Source: an uncultured Eubacteriales bacterium
GTDB taxonomy: Bacteria > Bacillota > Clostridia > Oscillospirales > Oscillospiraceae
Assembly: GCA_900545925.1 (NCBI GenBank)
Contig: URAZ01000036.1
Location: 1 to 32,093, forward strand
Length of the DNA: 32,093 nt
Direction of reading: 5' to 3'
The notes below the pieces were generated by a model. The model was not told the DNA's origin. It saw only the letters and a program-made list of their open reading frames with translations, and did no database searches. Each line of letters begins with the position of its first letter. The stretch's first letter is position 1. The position numbers were made by a program, and so were the translations under genes. Shown here in pieces: positions 24,839-32,093 of the stretch.

Positions 24839-26440
24839 ATGAGCATGATGATGAAACATCGTATTTTTCTGCTGCTTCTGGTCTTAAGCCTTATGTGCGG
24901 CCTGTGCGCCTGCACGGCAGCCCCGACAGACACCGGCGCTTCCGCGCAGACGGATGAATTGTCCGACGCACAGGAAACAACCGCATCCTCTGTGTCGGAC
25001 GGCACGGAAACAATCATTCAGTTTACAGATGAAGCCGCCTCCGTCTCCGGCAGCGGCTGTGAAGCGGATGGGACGGCGCTGACCGTTTCCGAAAGCGGCG
25101 TTTACCGCCTGTCCGGGAGCTGCGCTGACGGCTCCGTCACGATCAAGAAGGGCACAACAGACGTGACGCTGATTTTGGACAATCTGACGCTCACGAGTAC
25201 GGACACTGCACCTATTACCTGCGGCAAGTCCTCGCAGGTCACAATCGAGGCGGCTGCTGGAACGGTCAATGCGCTTTCCGACAGCGAACAGAACAACGGC
25301 GACACATACCCCGCGAACGAGAACGCAGAAAACGCCGTTCTCAAATGCAAGGACGGCTCCCAGGTGACGCTCTGCGGAACCGGTTCGCTCACGCTCACCG
25401 CCAACGGCAAAAATGGGATCAAATCCGGCGCTTCGACAGACGAAGACGGCGAAGCCAGCCTCACCATCCGGGAGTTGACGCTGACGATCCATGCGCCAGT
25501 CAACGACGCGATCAACGCCGGGCAGCTGCTGACGATCGAAAGCGGCGAGCTGACCATTTCCGCCGCAGACGACGCGATCCACTGCGACTACACGCTGCAG
25601 ATCGGCGCGGAGGGCACGGACGGGCCTGCGATCTCGATCACAGACTGCTATGAGGGACTGGAGGCTGCCACGCTGAACGTCGCCTCGGGCGACATTCGCA
25701 TCCGCGCCTCGGACGACTGTCTGAATGCAGCTAATTCCGATCTGACCGGCTTCGATTTCTCCATGAATCTCTCCGGCGGTACGATCAACGCCTATACGAC
25801 GGACGGCGACGGCTTTGACTCCAACGGCACCATGACTATCTCCGGCGGCACCATTTGCGTCTGGACGGCGAACACGGCAGACAATCCGCCGCTTGATGCT
25901 GACGGAACGATCACCATCACCGGCGGAACTGTTTTGGCTGCCGGTGGCAGCGCGGGCATGGGCATGAAGCTTTCCGTCTCGCAGCCATATGTGACCTTTG
26001 GCCAGTCCGGCAGTATGCAGCCGCGCGGCGGAGGCGCGGACGCGCTCATTTCAAACGGCAGTACGCTTGCCATTTGGGATGAAACGGATACGCTTTTCAG
26101 CATGGAAGCGCCGTGCAGCGCGCGCTTCGTCTTCTATTCCTCGCCCGAACTGACGGAGGACGGAAGCTATACGCTCCTGTCCGATGGTGAAAACGCCGGA
26201 ACTGCTGAGGCACAGACAGGCGAGAGCCAGTCCGGCTTCGGCGGCATGCCGGGCGGCTTTGACCCGAACGGAGAAGTTCCCTCTGACATGCCAAACAGCG
26301 AAACACCGCCCACACCACCCGATGGCGGCACGCCGCCTGAAAAGCCGGACGGCACATCCATGCCGGAGCCTCCGGACGGCAGCACACCCCCGGAAAAACC
26401 GGACGGCGCACCGGAACCTCCGGATTCCGGCAGCGTATAA
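24839..26440 (+). CDS. carbohydrate-binding beta-helix lipoprotein (Cthe_2159-like)
   Basis: About 533 residues, exported. A basic start and hydrophobic signal run into a lipobox (LCGLCACT), so it should be lipidated on that Cys and anchored outside the membrane. The middle consists of short repeated strands (VTIKKGTTDVTLILDNLTL, AENAVLKCKDGSQVTL, NGIKSG, ISGGTICVW, ITGGTVLAAGG) typical of the right-handed beta-helix family that binds cellulose or pectin-like polymers. The last 70 residues are Pro/Gly/Asp-rich with repeats of TPPEKPDG, probably a flexible wall-spanning or linker tail. AAAGGA lies at 24829-24834; ATG 24839 or 24845 could start translation. A TATACT -10 lies at 24815-24820. The gene is preceded by the Eis-like gene with a 45-bp gap. 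Confidence 0.82.
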   Translation: MSMMMKHRIFLLLLVLSLMCGLCACTAAPTDTGASAQTDELSDAQETTASSVSDGTETIIQFTDEAASVSGSGCEADGTALTVSESGVYRLSGSCADGSVTIKKGTTDVTLILDNLTLTSTDTAPITCGKSSQVTIEAAAGTVNALSDSEQNNGDTYPANENAENAVLKCKDGSQVTLCGTGSLTLTANGKNGIKSGASTDEDGEASLTIRELTLTIHAPVNDAINAGQLLTIESGELTISAADDAIHCDYTLQIGAEGTDGPAISITDCYEGLEAATLNVASGDIRIRASDDCLNAANSDLTGFDFSMNLSGGTINAYTTDGDGFDSNGTMTISGGTICVWTANTADNPPLDADGTITITGGTVLAAGGSAGMGMKLSVSQPYVTFGQSGSMQPRGGGADALISNGSTLAIWDETDTLFSMEAPCSARFVFYSSPELTEDGSYTLLSDGENAGTAEAQTGESQSGFGGMPGGFDPNGEVPSDMPNSETPPTPPDGGTPPEKPDGTSMPEPPDGSTPPEKPDGAPEPPDSGSV

Positions 26441-26485
26441 CAGCGCCCCGCTCTGGTTTCTTTTATACCGAACCCAAAGAACCAC

Positions 26486-26521
26486 AAAACCGCTCCCCCG
26501 GATGCCCGGGGGAGCGGTTTT
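26486..26521. terminator. bidirectional terminator
   Basis: Perfect 16-bp stem (26486-26501 with 26506-26521) with ATGC loop, AAAA on the left and TTTT on the right, between the convergent lipoprotein and symporter genes. Confidence 0.92.
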
Positions 26522-26533
26522 GAAAAAGCGGAG

Positions 26534-27784
26534 TTATTTTGCAGCCTTGGCAGCCTTCTTGGCGGCCTTCTCGCGCTCGAGGCGGGAGATGAACAGGGCG
26601 CAGGTCGCGTCGCCGGTGATGTTCAGCGTCGTGCGGCCCATGTCGAAGATCTTGTCAACGCCCGCGATGATTGCAATGCCCTCAACCGGCAGACCAACCT
26701 GGGTCAGGACCATCGCCAGCATGATCATGCCGGCACCGGAAACGCCGGCCGTACCGACAGAGGCGAGGGTCGCAGTCAGAACGATCATGGCCATATCGCC
26801 GAGCGTCAGCTGAACGCCATAGCAGCAGGCGATGAAGACTGCGCAGACAGCCTGATAAATGGCCGTGCCGTCCATGTTGATCGTCGCGCCGAGCGGCAGA
26901 ACGAAGGAACTGATTTCAGGTTCCGCTCCCATGGCGTTGCAGCACTCAATGTTGACGGGCAGCGTCGCGTTGGAGGACGTGGTGGTAAACGCGGTGATCA
27001 TAGCCGGGGCCAGACCCTTGAAGAACTTGATGGGGCTCATCTTGGAGAGGAACTTGACGGACAGGCCGTAAACCACGACGACGTGGACGATATAACCGAG
27101 GTACGCAACACCGATGATGAGCGCCAGCTTGCCGATGATGTCGGCACCGTTGACAGCGACGACGTTGGTCATGAGGCAGAACACGCCGATCGGAGTAAAC
27201 TTAATGATCATCATCATGATCTGCATGATGACTTCTTCGCCGCAGTTGATGAGTTTGCCGATTTTCTGGCCCTTTTCGCCAGCGGCCAGAACGCCCGCGC
27301 CGAGGAAAATGGCGGTGACGATGACCGGCAGCATGTCGGAGGAGACCATCGGCTGGAGCAGGTTGGACGGGAAGATGTTCACGATGACCTGCATGACGGA
27401 CGGGGCTTCCTTCGCTTCGTATGCAAGACCTTCGATCTCAGCAGAAGGCAGCGGGGTGAAATTGCCCTTGAAGATGTTGACGAGCACGAGGCCGATGACA
27501 ACGGCCAGTGCAGTCGTGATCATGTAGTACACGAAGGTCTTCAGGCCGACGGAACCGACGCGCTTGAGGTCCTTCAGGCTGATGACGCCGTCAGCGATCG
27601 AGAACAGGACGACCGGGACGACCAGGAACTTCAGCAGGTTGACGTAGATCGTTCCGATGGGCTTGATCCACTCCGTGGTGAAATCGCCGAGGCCGGCGAA
27701 CGCGAAGATAAGACCGGCAACGATACCGGCAAGCATGCCGATAAATATCCATGCCGGCAGACTGAGTTTCTTCTTTTCTTTCAT
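26534..27784 (-). CDS. dicarboxylate/amino acid:cation symporter (DAACS family)
   Basis: A 416-residue secondary transporter of the GltP/GltPh/DctA type that imports acidic amino acids, dicarboxylates, or Ser/Thr with Na+ or H+. The hairpin-1 motif AFTTTSSNATLPV, the TM7 motif NMDGTA and the TM8 motif DKIFDMGRTTLNITGD are all present; the Asp and Arg in the last bind the substrate, and the arginine favours an acidic substrate. The C-terminal end is a Lys/Ala-rich cytoplasmic tail. ATG 27784 follows AAGGAG by 6 nt; an in-frame ATG at 27814 lies before the ribosome site. It stands alone with its own promoter. Confidence 0.93.
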   Translation of the reverse strand: MKEKKKLSLPAWIFIGMLAGIVAGLIFAFAGLGDFTTEWIKPIGTIYVNLLKFLVVPVVLFSIADGVISLKDLKRVGSVGLKTFVYYMITTALAVVIGLVLVNIFKGNFTPLPSAEIEGLAYEAKEAPSVMQVIVNIFPSNLLQPMVSSDMLPVIVTAIFLGAGVLAAGEKGQKIGKLINCGEEVIMQIMMMIIKFTPIGVFCLMTNVVAVNGADIIGKLALIIGVAYLGYIVHVVVVYGLSVKFLSKMSPIKFFKGLAPAMITAFTTTSSNATLPVNIECCNAMGAEPEISSFVLPLGATINMDGTAIYQAVCAVFIACCYGVQLTLGDMAMIVLTATLASVGTAGVSGAGMIMLAMVLTQVGLPVEGIAIIAGVDKIFDMGRTTLNITGDATCALFISRLEREKAAKKAAKAAK

Positions 27785-27830
27785 ACAGATCTCCTTTTCT
27801 TTTTTTGAGGACATTCCTCAGATTGCATTC

Positions 27831-27859
27831 AATATACCATAAAACGGATAGGCGGTAAA
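27831..27859 (-). promoter_or_regulatory. symporter promoter
   Basis: -35 TTTACC (27854-27859), 17-bp spacer, -10 TATATT (27831-27836), minus strand, 47 bp before the start codon. Confidence 0.65.
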
Positions 27860-27933
27860 GGCAATCTGCTCAATCTTAACGAGACTTTAACGCTTAAAAT
27901 CGAGCATAATGCACAAATCCCACATAGAAACAC

Positions 27934-27969
27934 GCAGCGCGCATCCCGCTTGAGGGGGATGCGCGCTGC
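27934..27969 (-). terminator. terminator after the MoxR-like gene
   Basis: 14-bp perfect stem (27934-27947 with 27956-27969), 8-nt loop, followed on the minus strand by GTGTTTCT. It separates the VWA-MoxR operon from the symporter gene. Confidence 0.7.
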
Positions 27970-27984
27970 AATTTCTCTGGTCTG

Positions 27985-28030
27985 TTTGTAGGGACAGATA
28001 CCTGTCTGTGGTGATTCGATTTTGTCGGCG
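27985..28030 (+). repeat. divergent partial copy R4 of the dispersed repeat
   Basis: TTTGTAGGGACAGATACCTGTCTGTGG keeps the TGTAGGG end and the hairpin, but the stem has changed from CCGATG/CATCGG to ACAGA/TCTGT on both sides. TGATTCGATTTTGTCGGCG follows, weakly like the core. Confidence 0.45.
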
Positions 28031-28070
28031 CACTGAAACGGCCTTTGACTGTCACAGCTTCTGCTGCGTA

Positions 28071-29534
28071 TTACCGTTTCAGTTCCTCCCGCAGTGCTGC
28101 GGCCCTAGCCTCCGGCGATGCGTTGGAAAGCAACTCCCGATAAACTGCACTGTTTTCTTTCTGCAAAAACGCCGCAGCGCCGCATTCTCGCAGGCCGTGC
28201 AGCAAAATCCAGAGTTCCTGTTCCTCTCCAAAGGTCTCGTGGATAAAACGCAGGCCGTTTTCAAGCGCTGCAAGTGTATTCTGCCTGCTCTGCTCCGCTG
28301 CCGTCCCGCTTGTTTCTGCCAGAAGCCGCACCGCTTCAAATGCCTCTGCGTCTGACCGCGCGGCAAGCGCGGCATCCACACGCGTCAGAAACGCCGTCTC
28401 GCGCCGCTCGTCTTCGGCGGACAGCACGCCGCATTCCCGACGGATTTGAAGCGCCGCGCGGCGGTTCTCCAGCTGCTTTTCCGCACAGGCGGCGTACCCC
28501 TCCCCTGCTGGAATGCTTTTCAGAAAGCTTTCCGCGCTGAATGCGAGTGCGGAAGCGTCCTCCATCGCGCGCAGCTGCGTTTGCAGGCTGTGCAGCAGAA
28601 ATTCCACGACGGACAGCCGCCCCTCAAACGGCAGTTCGCGCAGCGCCTCTGTTCCCGCGTCCGTCTGTCCGCGCAGAAGCGCCTCCAGCGGCAGCGAAGC
28701 AGCAAACCGGCGGTAGAGTTCATAAAACGCCGCGAAGCCCGCCGCAATTTCCGCTACATGCAGATATTCCCGCACCTGCGTCTGCGTGCAGGCAAAGCCG
28801 AGTGCTTCGTATGTCAGCAGCAGCGCGGACAAATCCTCCCAGCCGCGCGCCGTTACGAAGCTGCCCGCCGCGCGCTGCGCGTCGCAGATGAAAAAGTGCT
28901 CCGGATGCAGCCGGAGATAAGCCAGTACCGCTGGGTGAACACCGTGTGCAGCAGCGTAGTCCTGCCAGACGGCAAGGCTCGGCTCCAGATCAATGCGCCG
29001 CACCCGGTCGAGCATCGCCATATCAAAGCTTCGCGCGGACTGGTTATAGCGCGGCGGATTGCCTGCCGCCGCGATCATCCACCCCTCCGGCAGCGCATGG
29101 ACGCCGAAGGTCTTGTTCTGCAGCATCTGCAAAATCGCGGGCATGAGCGTCTCGGAGACGCAGTTGATCTCGTCGAGGAACAAGATTCCCGTCTTCAGTC
29201 CGGTTTTCTCCATCTGTTCGTAGACCGAGGCAATGATCTCGCTCATGGTGTACTCCGTCGCACGGTACTGCCGCCCAGCCGCCGTACGGTCAACAATGAC
29301 TGGCAGGCCGAGCGCGCTCTGGCGCGTGTGGTGCGTCATGGTATAGCAGACGAGGCCGACATGCTCCTCCTGCGCAAGCTGCGACAGGATGGCCGTTTTG
29401 CCGATACCCGGCGGGCCCATGAGCAGAACGGGCCGCTGCTTTTCGCGCGGTATGCGCCACAGGCCGTCCTCCGTTCTGGCCGTATAGGCGCGGATGGTCT
29501 GCCGCAGCTCCTGTTTTGCCTGTTTTATATCCAT
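28071..29534 (-). CDS. MoxR-like AAA+ ATPase
   Basis: A 487-residue ATPase. Walker A GPPGIGKT is near residue 40-47, Walker B GILFLDEIN near 115, sensor 1 AAGNPP and the arginine-containing RSFDMAMLDRVRRIDL follow, as in MoxR/RavA proteins. The C-terminal 200 residues are helical and not recognised. Family members work as chaperone-like remodelling ATPases together with VWA-domain partners. Its start (ATG 29534, AGGAGAC upstream) overlaps the end of the VWA-like gene by 10 bp, so the pair is translationally coupled. Client unknown. Confidence 0.87.
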   Translation of the reverse strand: MDIKQAKQELRQTIRAYTARTEDGLWRIPREKQRPVLLMGPPGIGKTAILSQLAQEEHVGLVCYTMTHHTRQSALGLPVIVDRTAAGRQYRATEYTMSEIIASVYEQMEKTGLKTGILFLDEINCVSETLMPAILQMLQNKTFGVHALPEGWMIAAAGNPPRYNQSARSFDMAMLDRVRRIDLEPSLAVWQDYAAAHGVHPAVLAYLRLHPEHFFICDAQRAAGSFVTARGWEDLSALLLTYEALGFACTQTQVREYLHVAEIAAGFAAFYELYRRFAASLPLEALLRGQTDAGTEALRELPFEGRLSVVEFLLHSLQTQLRAMEDASALAFSAESFLKSIPAGEGYAACAEKQLENRRAALQIRRECGVLSAEDERRETAFLTRVDAALAARSDAEAFEAVRLLAETSGTAAEQSRQNTLAALENGLRFIHETFGEEQELWILLHGLRECGAAAFLQKENSAVYRELLSNASPEARAAALREELKR

Positions 29535-30799
29535 GCTTCGTCTCCTTTCGGCTTGTCCGCTTCCAGAACCAGCTTTTCCGCCCACGGCGGCAAATCGATA
29601 TCGTCATACCGGTACTGCAGCATGGCGAAAATCACCCGGTACGCGGGCGGCGCATCTGGAAACACGCCGTAGCCGTCGGTAAAATACAAAAGTCCCTGCA
29701 AATGCGCAAATTCACCCGATTCAATCAGGCCGTCGATATACCGGAACGCAGGGCGGAAGTCTGTGCCTCCACCGCCATGCAGCGTCAGGGCTTGTATCCA
29801 GCCAGACAACTCTGTCAGCGTCGTCAGGCGTGTATCCTGCTGTACCTCGCAGTCGCATTCGATCACATGAAGATTGAACCGCTCAAAGAACAGTCCCTCG
29901 TGGGCCAGCAGTCCCGCAAGTTCCCCCAAAAATCCAGCGCACAGCGACCGTGAACACGAAGCTGACGTGTCAATTACGACGGCAAGTTCACGCAGGCGAC
30001 GCTCCTCAGAGTATTCCAGCGGCTCGATCAGCGGCATGCCGCCATAATGCTCCAACCCGTAGAGATACCATGCGTATTGAAATTCTTCGCCGGACACATG
30101 CCGGTTCTCTCGCGTCTCGGAAAGTTCGTGCAGTACAGCGGCAAACGGCGCGCTTTCGCGCATGTCCGGTTTGATGGAAAAAGCGGCGCCGCCCGTTCCG
30201 CTTCCGATCACCGGCTTTTCCGGCAACGGCCGCGGCAGGAGCCGCCCGAGCGCCTGAAAGCCGGCTTCGTCCCCCTCGCCGGAGCCAGCCGGTCTATCCG
30301 CAGCGCATACTGTCTCCCACCGGGAATGATCGTCCAACACCGCGCTTTGCCGCTCATCCGGCGTAAGAAACTCCGGCTCTGTCTCCAAAAGCACATAAAT
30401 TTCCTCCGCGCGGCCCGCTCTGCGGCTTTGCAGTTTGCAGCGGGCAGAAAACGCAGCGGGCGCTTCGCGCTCTTGCGGCAGAAGCGCATGATGCACCAGT
30501 AAAACCGCAAGATCGCAGGCCGTATCCCAGAGCACTCTGTCCCGGCCCATCCTGCTCTGCGGATGACCCAGCATGAGATGCAGCAACAGATGCAGTGTCA
30601 GCCGTTCCGGCAGCATGCTTCCTTCTAAAAATTCCCGTTCCAGAAAGTCGGAGGCAAAGAGCGCCGCCTGTCCGTCTGTCCCGGCAGGCATCACATCCGC
30701 TTCACAGCAGGAAATCTTCCCCAACGGCAACGCCAGCGTCGGCAGCCGCTCATAAAGCCGCCCGCGCACGACCGAAAACACTCGCTCCCCCGCCGACAT
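29525..30799 (-). CDS. VWA-like protein with metallopeptidase-like N-terminus (DUF2201 type)
   Basis: A 424-residue protein. The N-terminal part has LTLHLLLHLMLGH (about residues 71-83 from ATG 30799), the His-rich helix of the putative-metallopeptidase half of this family. The canonical HExxH Glu is missing, so catalysis is doubtful. The C-terminal half is a VWA-like domain: VVIDTSAS (MIDAS DxSxS), then GGGGTDF with the MIDAS Thr, then YFTDGYG. It is cytosolic, with no signal or membrane segment. Transcribed first in the operon and overlapping the MoxR-like gene by 10 bp, it is the likely partner of that ATPase. ATG 30799 has AGGAGG 7 nt upstream; ATGs further upstream overlap the promoter. 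Confidence 0.82.
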   Translation of the reverse strand: MSAGERVFSVVRGRLYERLPTLALPLGKISCCEADVMPAGTDGQAALFASDFLEREFLEGSMLPERLTLHLLLHLMLGHPQSRMGRDRVLWDTACDLAVLLVHHALLPQEREAPAAFSARCKLQSRRAGRAEEIYVLLETEPEFLTPDERQSAVLDDHSRWETVCAADRPAGSGEGDEAGFQALGRLLPRPLPEKPVIGSGTGGAAFSIKPDMRESAPFAAVLHELSETRENRHVSGEEFQYAWYLYGLEHYGGMPLIEPLEYSEERRLRELAVVIDTSASCSRSLCAGFLGELAGLLAHEGLFFERFNLHVIECDCEVQQDTRLTTLTELSGWIQALTLHGGGGTDFRPAFRYIDGLIESGEFAHLQGLLYFTDGYGVFPDAPPAYRVIFAMLQYRYDDIDLPPWAEKLVLEADKPKGDEAWI

Positions 30800-30821
30800 A
30801 CCCTCGCCTCCTGTTTTCTTC

Positions 30822-30849
30822 ATTGTACCAGCTTTCCTTAAAAAAGCAA
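30822..30849 (-). promoter_or_regulatory. promoter of the VWA-MoxR operon
   Basis: -35 TTGCTT (30844-30849), 16-bp spacer, -10 TACAAT (30822-30827) on the minus strand, divergent from the tRNA-Arg promoter 16 bp away. Confidence 0.65.
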
Positions 30850-30865
30850 TCCGCCATTTTTCCAC

Positions 30866-30894
30866 TTTACTTTCCGCCGCCCATCTGCTATACT
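30866..30894 (+). promoter_or_regulatory. promoter of the tRNA-Arg locus
   Basis: -35 TTTACT (30866-30871), 17-bp spacer, -10 TATACT (30889-30894), ending 18 bp before the truncated tRNA-Arg half. No comparable promoter is evident directly before the intact tRNA at 31104, so the intact gene may rely on transcription through the 191-bp unit. Confidence 0.65.
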
Positions 30895-30912
30895 ATGTGG
30901 GCAGTTAAAAAT

Positions 30913-30951
30913 GCGCTTGTAGCTCAGTTGGATAGAGTGACAGACTCCGAC
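30913..30951 (+). pseudogene. truncated tRNA-Arg 5' half
   Basis: 39 bases identical to the 5' half of the intact tRNA at 31104 except one (C to T in the acceptor strand), from the acceptor through the anticodon loop CTCCGAC. After 30951 the sequence departs completely: no 3' anticodon strand, T arm or acceptor. It lies 191 bp upstream of the intact gene and nearest the promoter. Confidence 0.9.
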
Positions 30952-31101
30952 GTTTCTGCCCCATTCGGCTGAGAGAAGCCCAAAGCCGTTGATACGACTG
31001 GACTTTTCGGGCGTGAGGGCGATTTTTCGCTTGTTCCTTGACTACTGTTTGACTACCATTTTCAAAAAGCGATGATCGGCACTTCGCCGTTTATCTCATA
31101 A
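30952..31101 (+). other. 150-bp spacer between tRNA-Arg half and intact tRNA-Arg
   Basis: No gene is seen. It holds GGACTTTTCGGGCG (31000-31013, 13/14 match to 150-163), TTGACTAC (31038-31045) and TTTGACTAC (31048-31056), which resemble recombinase arm sites, and ends TCATAA before the tRNA copy, as the tRNA-Pro spacer does. Confidence 0.7.
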
Positions 31102-31103
31102 AT

Positions 31104-31180
31104 GCGCTCGTAGCTCAGTTGGATAGAGTGACAGACTCCGACTCTGTAGGTCGCACGTTCGAATCGTGTCGGGCGTACCA
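31104..31180 (+). tRNA. tRNA-Arg (anticodon CCG)
   Basis: A complete 77-nt cloverleaf: acceptor GCGCTCG with CGGGCGT (two G-U type pairs), D arm AGCTC...GAGT, anticodon stem ACAGA/TCTGT with loop CTCCGAC, T arm GCACG-TTCGAAT-CGTGT, encoded ACCA end. It reads CGG codons. It is followed at once by a strong terminator, then by a tyrosine recombinase gene pointing towards it. Confidence 0.95.
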
Positions 31181-31217
31181 AAAAGTCCTTGAAATCGTAT
31201 GATTTCAAGGACTTTTT
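31180..31217. terminator. terminator after tRNA-Arg
   Basis: 17-bp perfect stem (31180-31196 with 31201-31217), GTAT loop, A run and T run at the ends. It can stop both the tRNA and the oncoming recombinase transcript. Confidence 0.9.
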
Positions 31218-31274
31218 ATATAAAATTATTCTCACGTCATAGCTCAACAGGACATATCTTTTTAACAGTCAGAT

Positions 31275-32093
31275 TCAGATTTCCAAACTGCTCTGCATGA
31301 TCTGGCTGGCGGCTTTTTTGTTCTTGTCGAATGCGTGGGTGTAGATATCCAGCGTGGTCGATGGCTGGCTGTGTCCTAAGAGTCCGGCGACCGTGCCGAC
31401 GTCCGTGCCGCTGGCGATGAACAGGCTTGCTGCCGTGTGGCGCAGACTGTGGACGTTCAGGCCGGTTGGAAGATCGTTTGCTTTCAGGATTTTCTTGAAG
31501 CGCCATGTGAACGTCGACGGCGTCATAGGCAGCTGCATTCCTTTTCTGCGGAACACATAATCGTCCTTGGTCTGCTTGCGCCGATCGTAACGCTCCGTTT
31601 CTGCCACGCAGAAGGCTTCGTATTCGCGCAGCAGACTTTCCATCTCGGCGGAGAAGTACACATACCGGTTTCCTGCTTTCGTCTTTGGCGCTTTCACGAT
31701 AATCTCGTCACCGGTTGTTTTGACCGCGTTCCGACAGACGTGAATGCTGCGCTCGGCATAGTTGATGTCCTCCCATTTGAGCGCACAGCACTCGCCGCGC
31801 CGCATACCAGTGGCGATGATGAGCTTGAAGTATGTTTCGTACAGGACGCTTTCTGCCTCCAACACCTGAATCAGCTTTTTCACCGTTTCATCATCCGCAA
31901 TCTTTTTCTCTTTTTTCTGACCTGCATATTTATATGTCCGCCACGCAGGATTGTGATCCAAATAGCCGCCCTCCATCGCGTCGGAGAGGATGCCGCACAG
32001 ACAGCTGTGGACACCCTCGACCGTCGCTTCGGAGAGCGGCTTTCCTGTCGCTTTATTTTTCTGCTTCCGCAGCTTTGTGTACAGACTGCGGAA
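31275..32093 (-). CDS. tyrosine recombinase/integrase (partial, start outside window)
   Basis: 272 residues are visible and the frame stays open to the window edge, so the N-terminal arm-binding domain is missing. The core-binding part (KPLSEATVEGVHSCLCGIL) is followed by the catalytic domain: Arg in ATGMRRGECCALKW, the HSLRH box, the LGHS histidine and the tyrosine in LDIYTHAF. All the R-H-R-H-Y residues are present, so it should be active. It resembles integrases of Firmicute conjugative elements and phages. It ends 95 bp from an intact tRNA-Arg and probably belongs to an element that lies to the right and uses this tRNA as its attachment site. Confidence 0.93.
   Translation of the reverse strand, partial: FRSLYTKLRKQKNKATGKPLSEATVEGVHSCLCGILSDAMEGGYLDHNPAWRTYKYAGQKKEKKIADDETVKKLIQVLEAESVLYETYFKLIIATGMRRGECCALKWEDINYAERSIHVCRNAVKTTGDEIIVKAPKTKAGNRYVYFSAEMESLLREYEAFCVAETERYDRRKQTKDDYVFRRKGMQLPMTPSTFTWRFKKILKANDLPTGLNVHSLRHTAASLFIASGTDVGTVAGLLGHSQPSTTLDIYTHAFDKNKKAASQIMQSSLEI

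Noticed and set aside
30913..31180. Group I intron interrupting tRNA-Arg at the anticodon loop
   Set aside because: After the insert a complete tRNA begins again instead of only the 3' half, and 150 bp is too short for a group I intron core.
31062..31247. 61-residue minus-strand frame across tRNA-Arg
   Set aside because: It is the translated complement of a tRNA (RPTRFERATYRVG-type), a well-known spurious protein.

Overview
The window looks like chromosome from an anaerobic, moderately GC-rich Firmicute of class Clostridia, most likely the Oscillospiraceae/Ruminococcaceae group. Evidence: consensus sigma-A promoters (TTGACA-17-TATAAT type), AGGAGG ribosome sites, CCA-encoded tRNA, a bacterial acetyl-CoA synthase/CO dehydrogenase operon, an Eis-like acetyltransferase, a DAACS symporter and dispersed palindromic 'TGTAGGGGCCGATG' intergenic repeats. 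No species can be named from sequence alone.

Layout. 1-310: two tandem truncated tRNA-Pro genes (minus strand). 416-1600: an ECF transporter S component and a SAM methyltransferase in one operon. 1599-2212: a divergent pair, a 70-residue small protein and an XRE regulator, sharing three ACCC-N6-GGGT operators spaced exactly 48 bp. 2418-7520: the minus-strand cooS-cooC-acsB operon behind a good promoter and a ~150-nt structured leader. 7591-10543: MscS channel and FtsH protease. 10675-13862: RlmB and a P-type-ATPase-like membrane protein that has lost its phosphorylation motif. 13911-17079: an EF-G-like GTPase and a U32-peptidase-like protein. 17082-18118: a decayed ABC exporter still behind a perfect promoter and a palindromic operator. 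18204-23296: an operon of GH18 chitinase-like hydrolase, GH94 phosphorylase (best match in memory: N,N'-diacetylchitobiose phosphorylase) and a phosphohexomutase. 23358-26521: Eis-like GNAT and a beta-helix carbohydrate-binding lipoprotein. 26534-27859: dicarboxylate/amino-acid symporter. 28071-30850: VWA/metallopeptidase-like protein and MoxR-like ATPase. 30866-31217: a truncated tRNA-Arg 5' half, then an intact tRNA-Arg(CCG). 31275-end: a tyrosine recombinase running off the window.

Working together: cooS/cooC/acsB make and mature the CO dehydrogenase/acetyl-CoA synthase core, while the corrinoid protein and methyl branch are not in this window. The GH18-GH94-mutase operon forms a cytoplasmic route from chitooligosaccharide to sugar 1-phosphate and then 6-phosphate.

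The most unusual signal is at the two ends. At two different tRNA loci a 5' tRNA half, cut at the anticodon loop, is followed 192 bp (Pro) or 191 bp (Arg) later by another copy of the same 5' half. Both intervening segments carry paired TTGACYAC/TGACTAC motifs and a shared 14-mer (13/14 identical), and the Arg copy sits beside a tyrosine recombinase. This suggests a recombinase family that cuts tRNA genes at the anticodon loop and brings its own replacement 5' half. Most of the other genes are ordinary housekeeping or metabolic genes.
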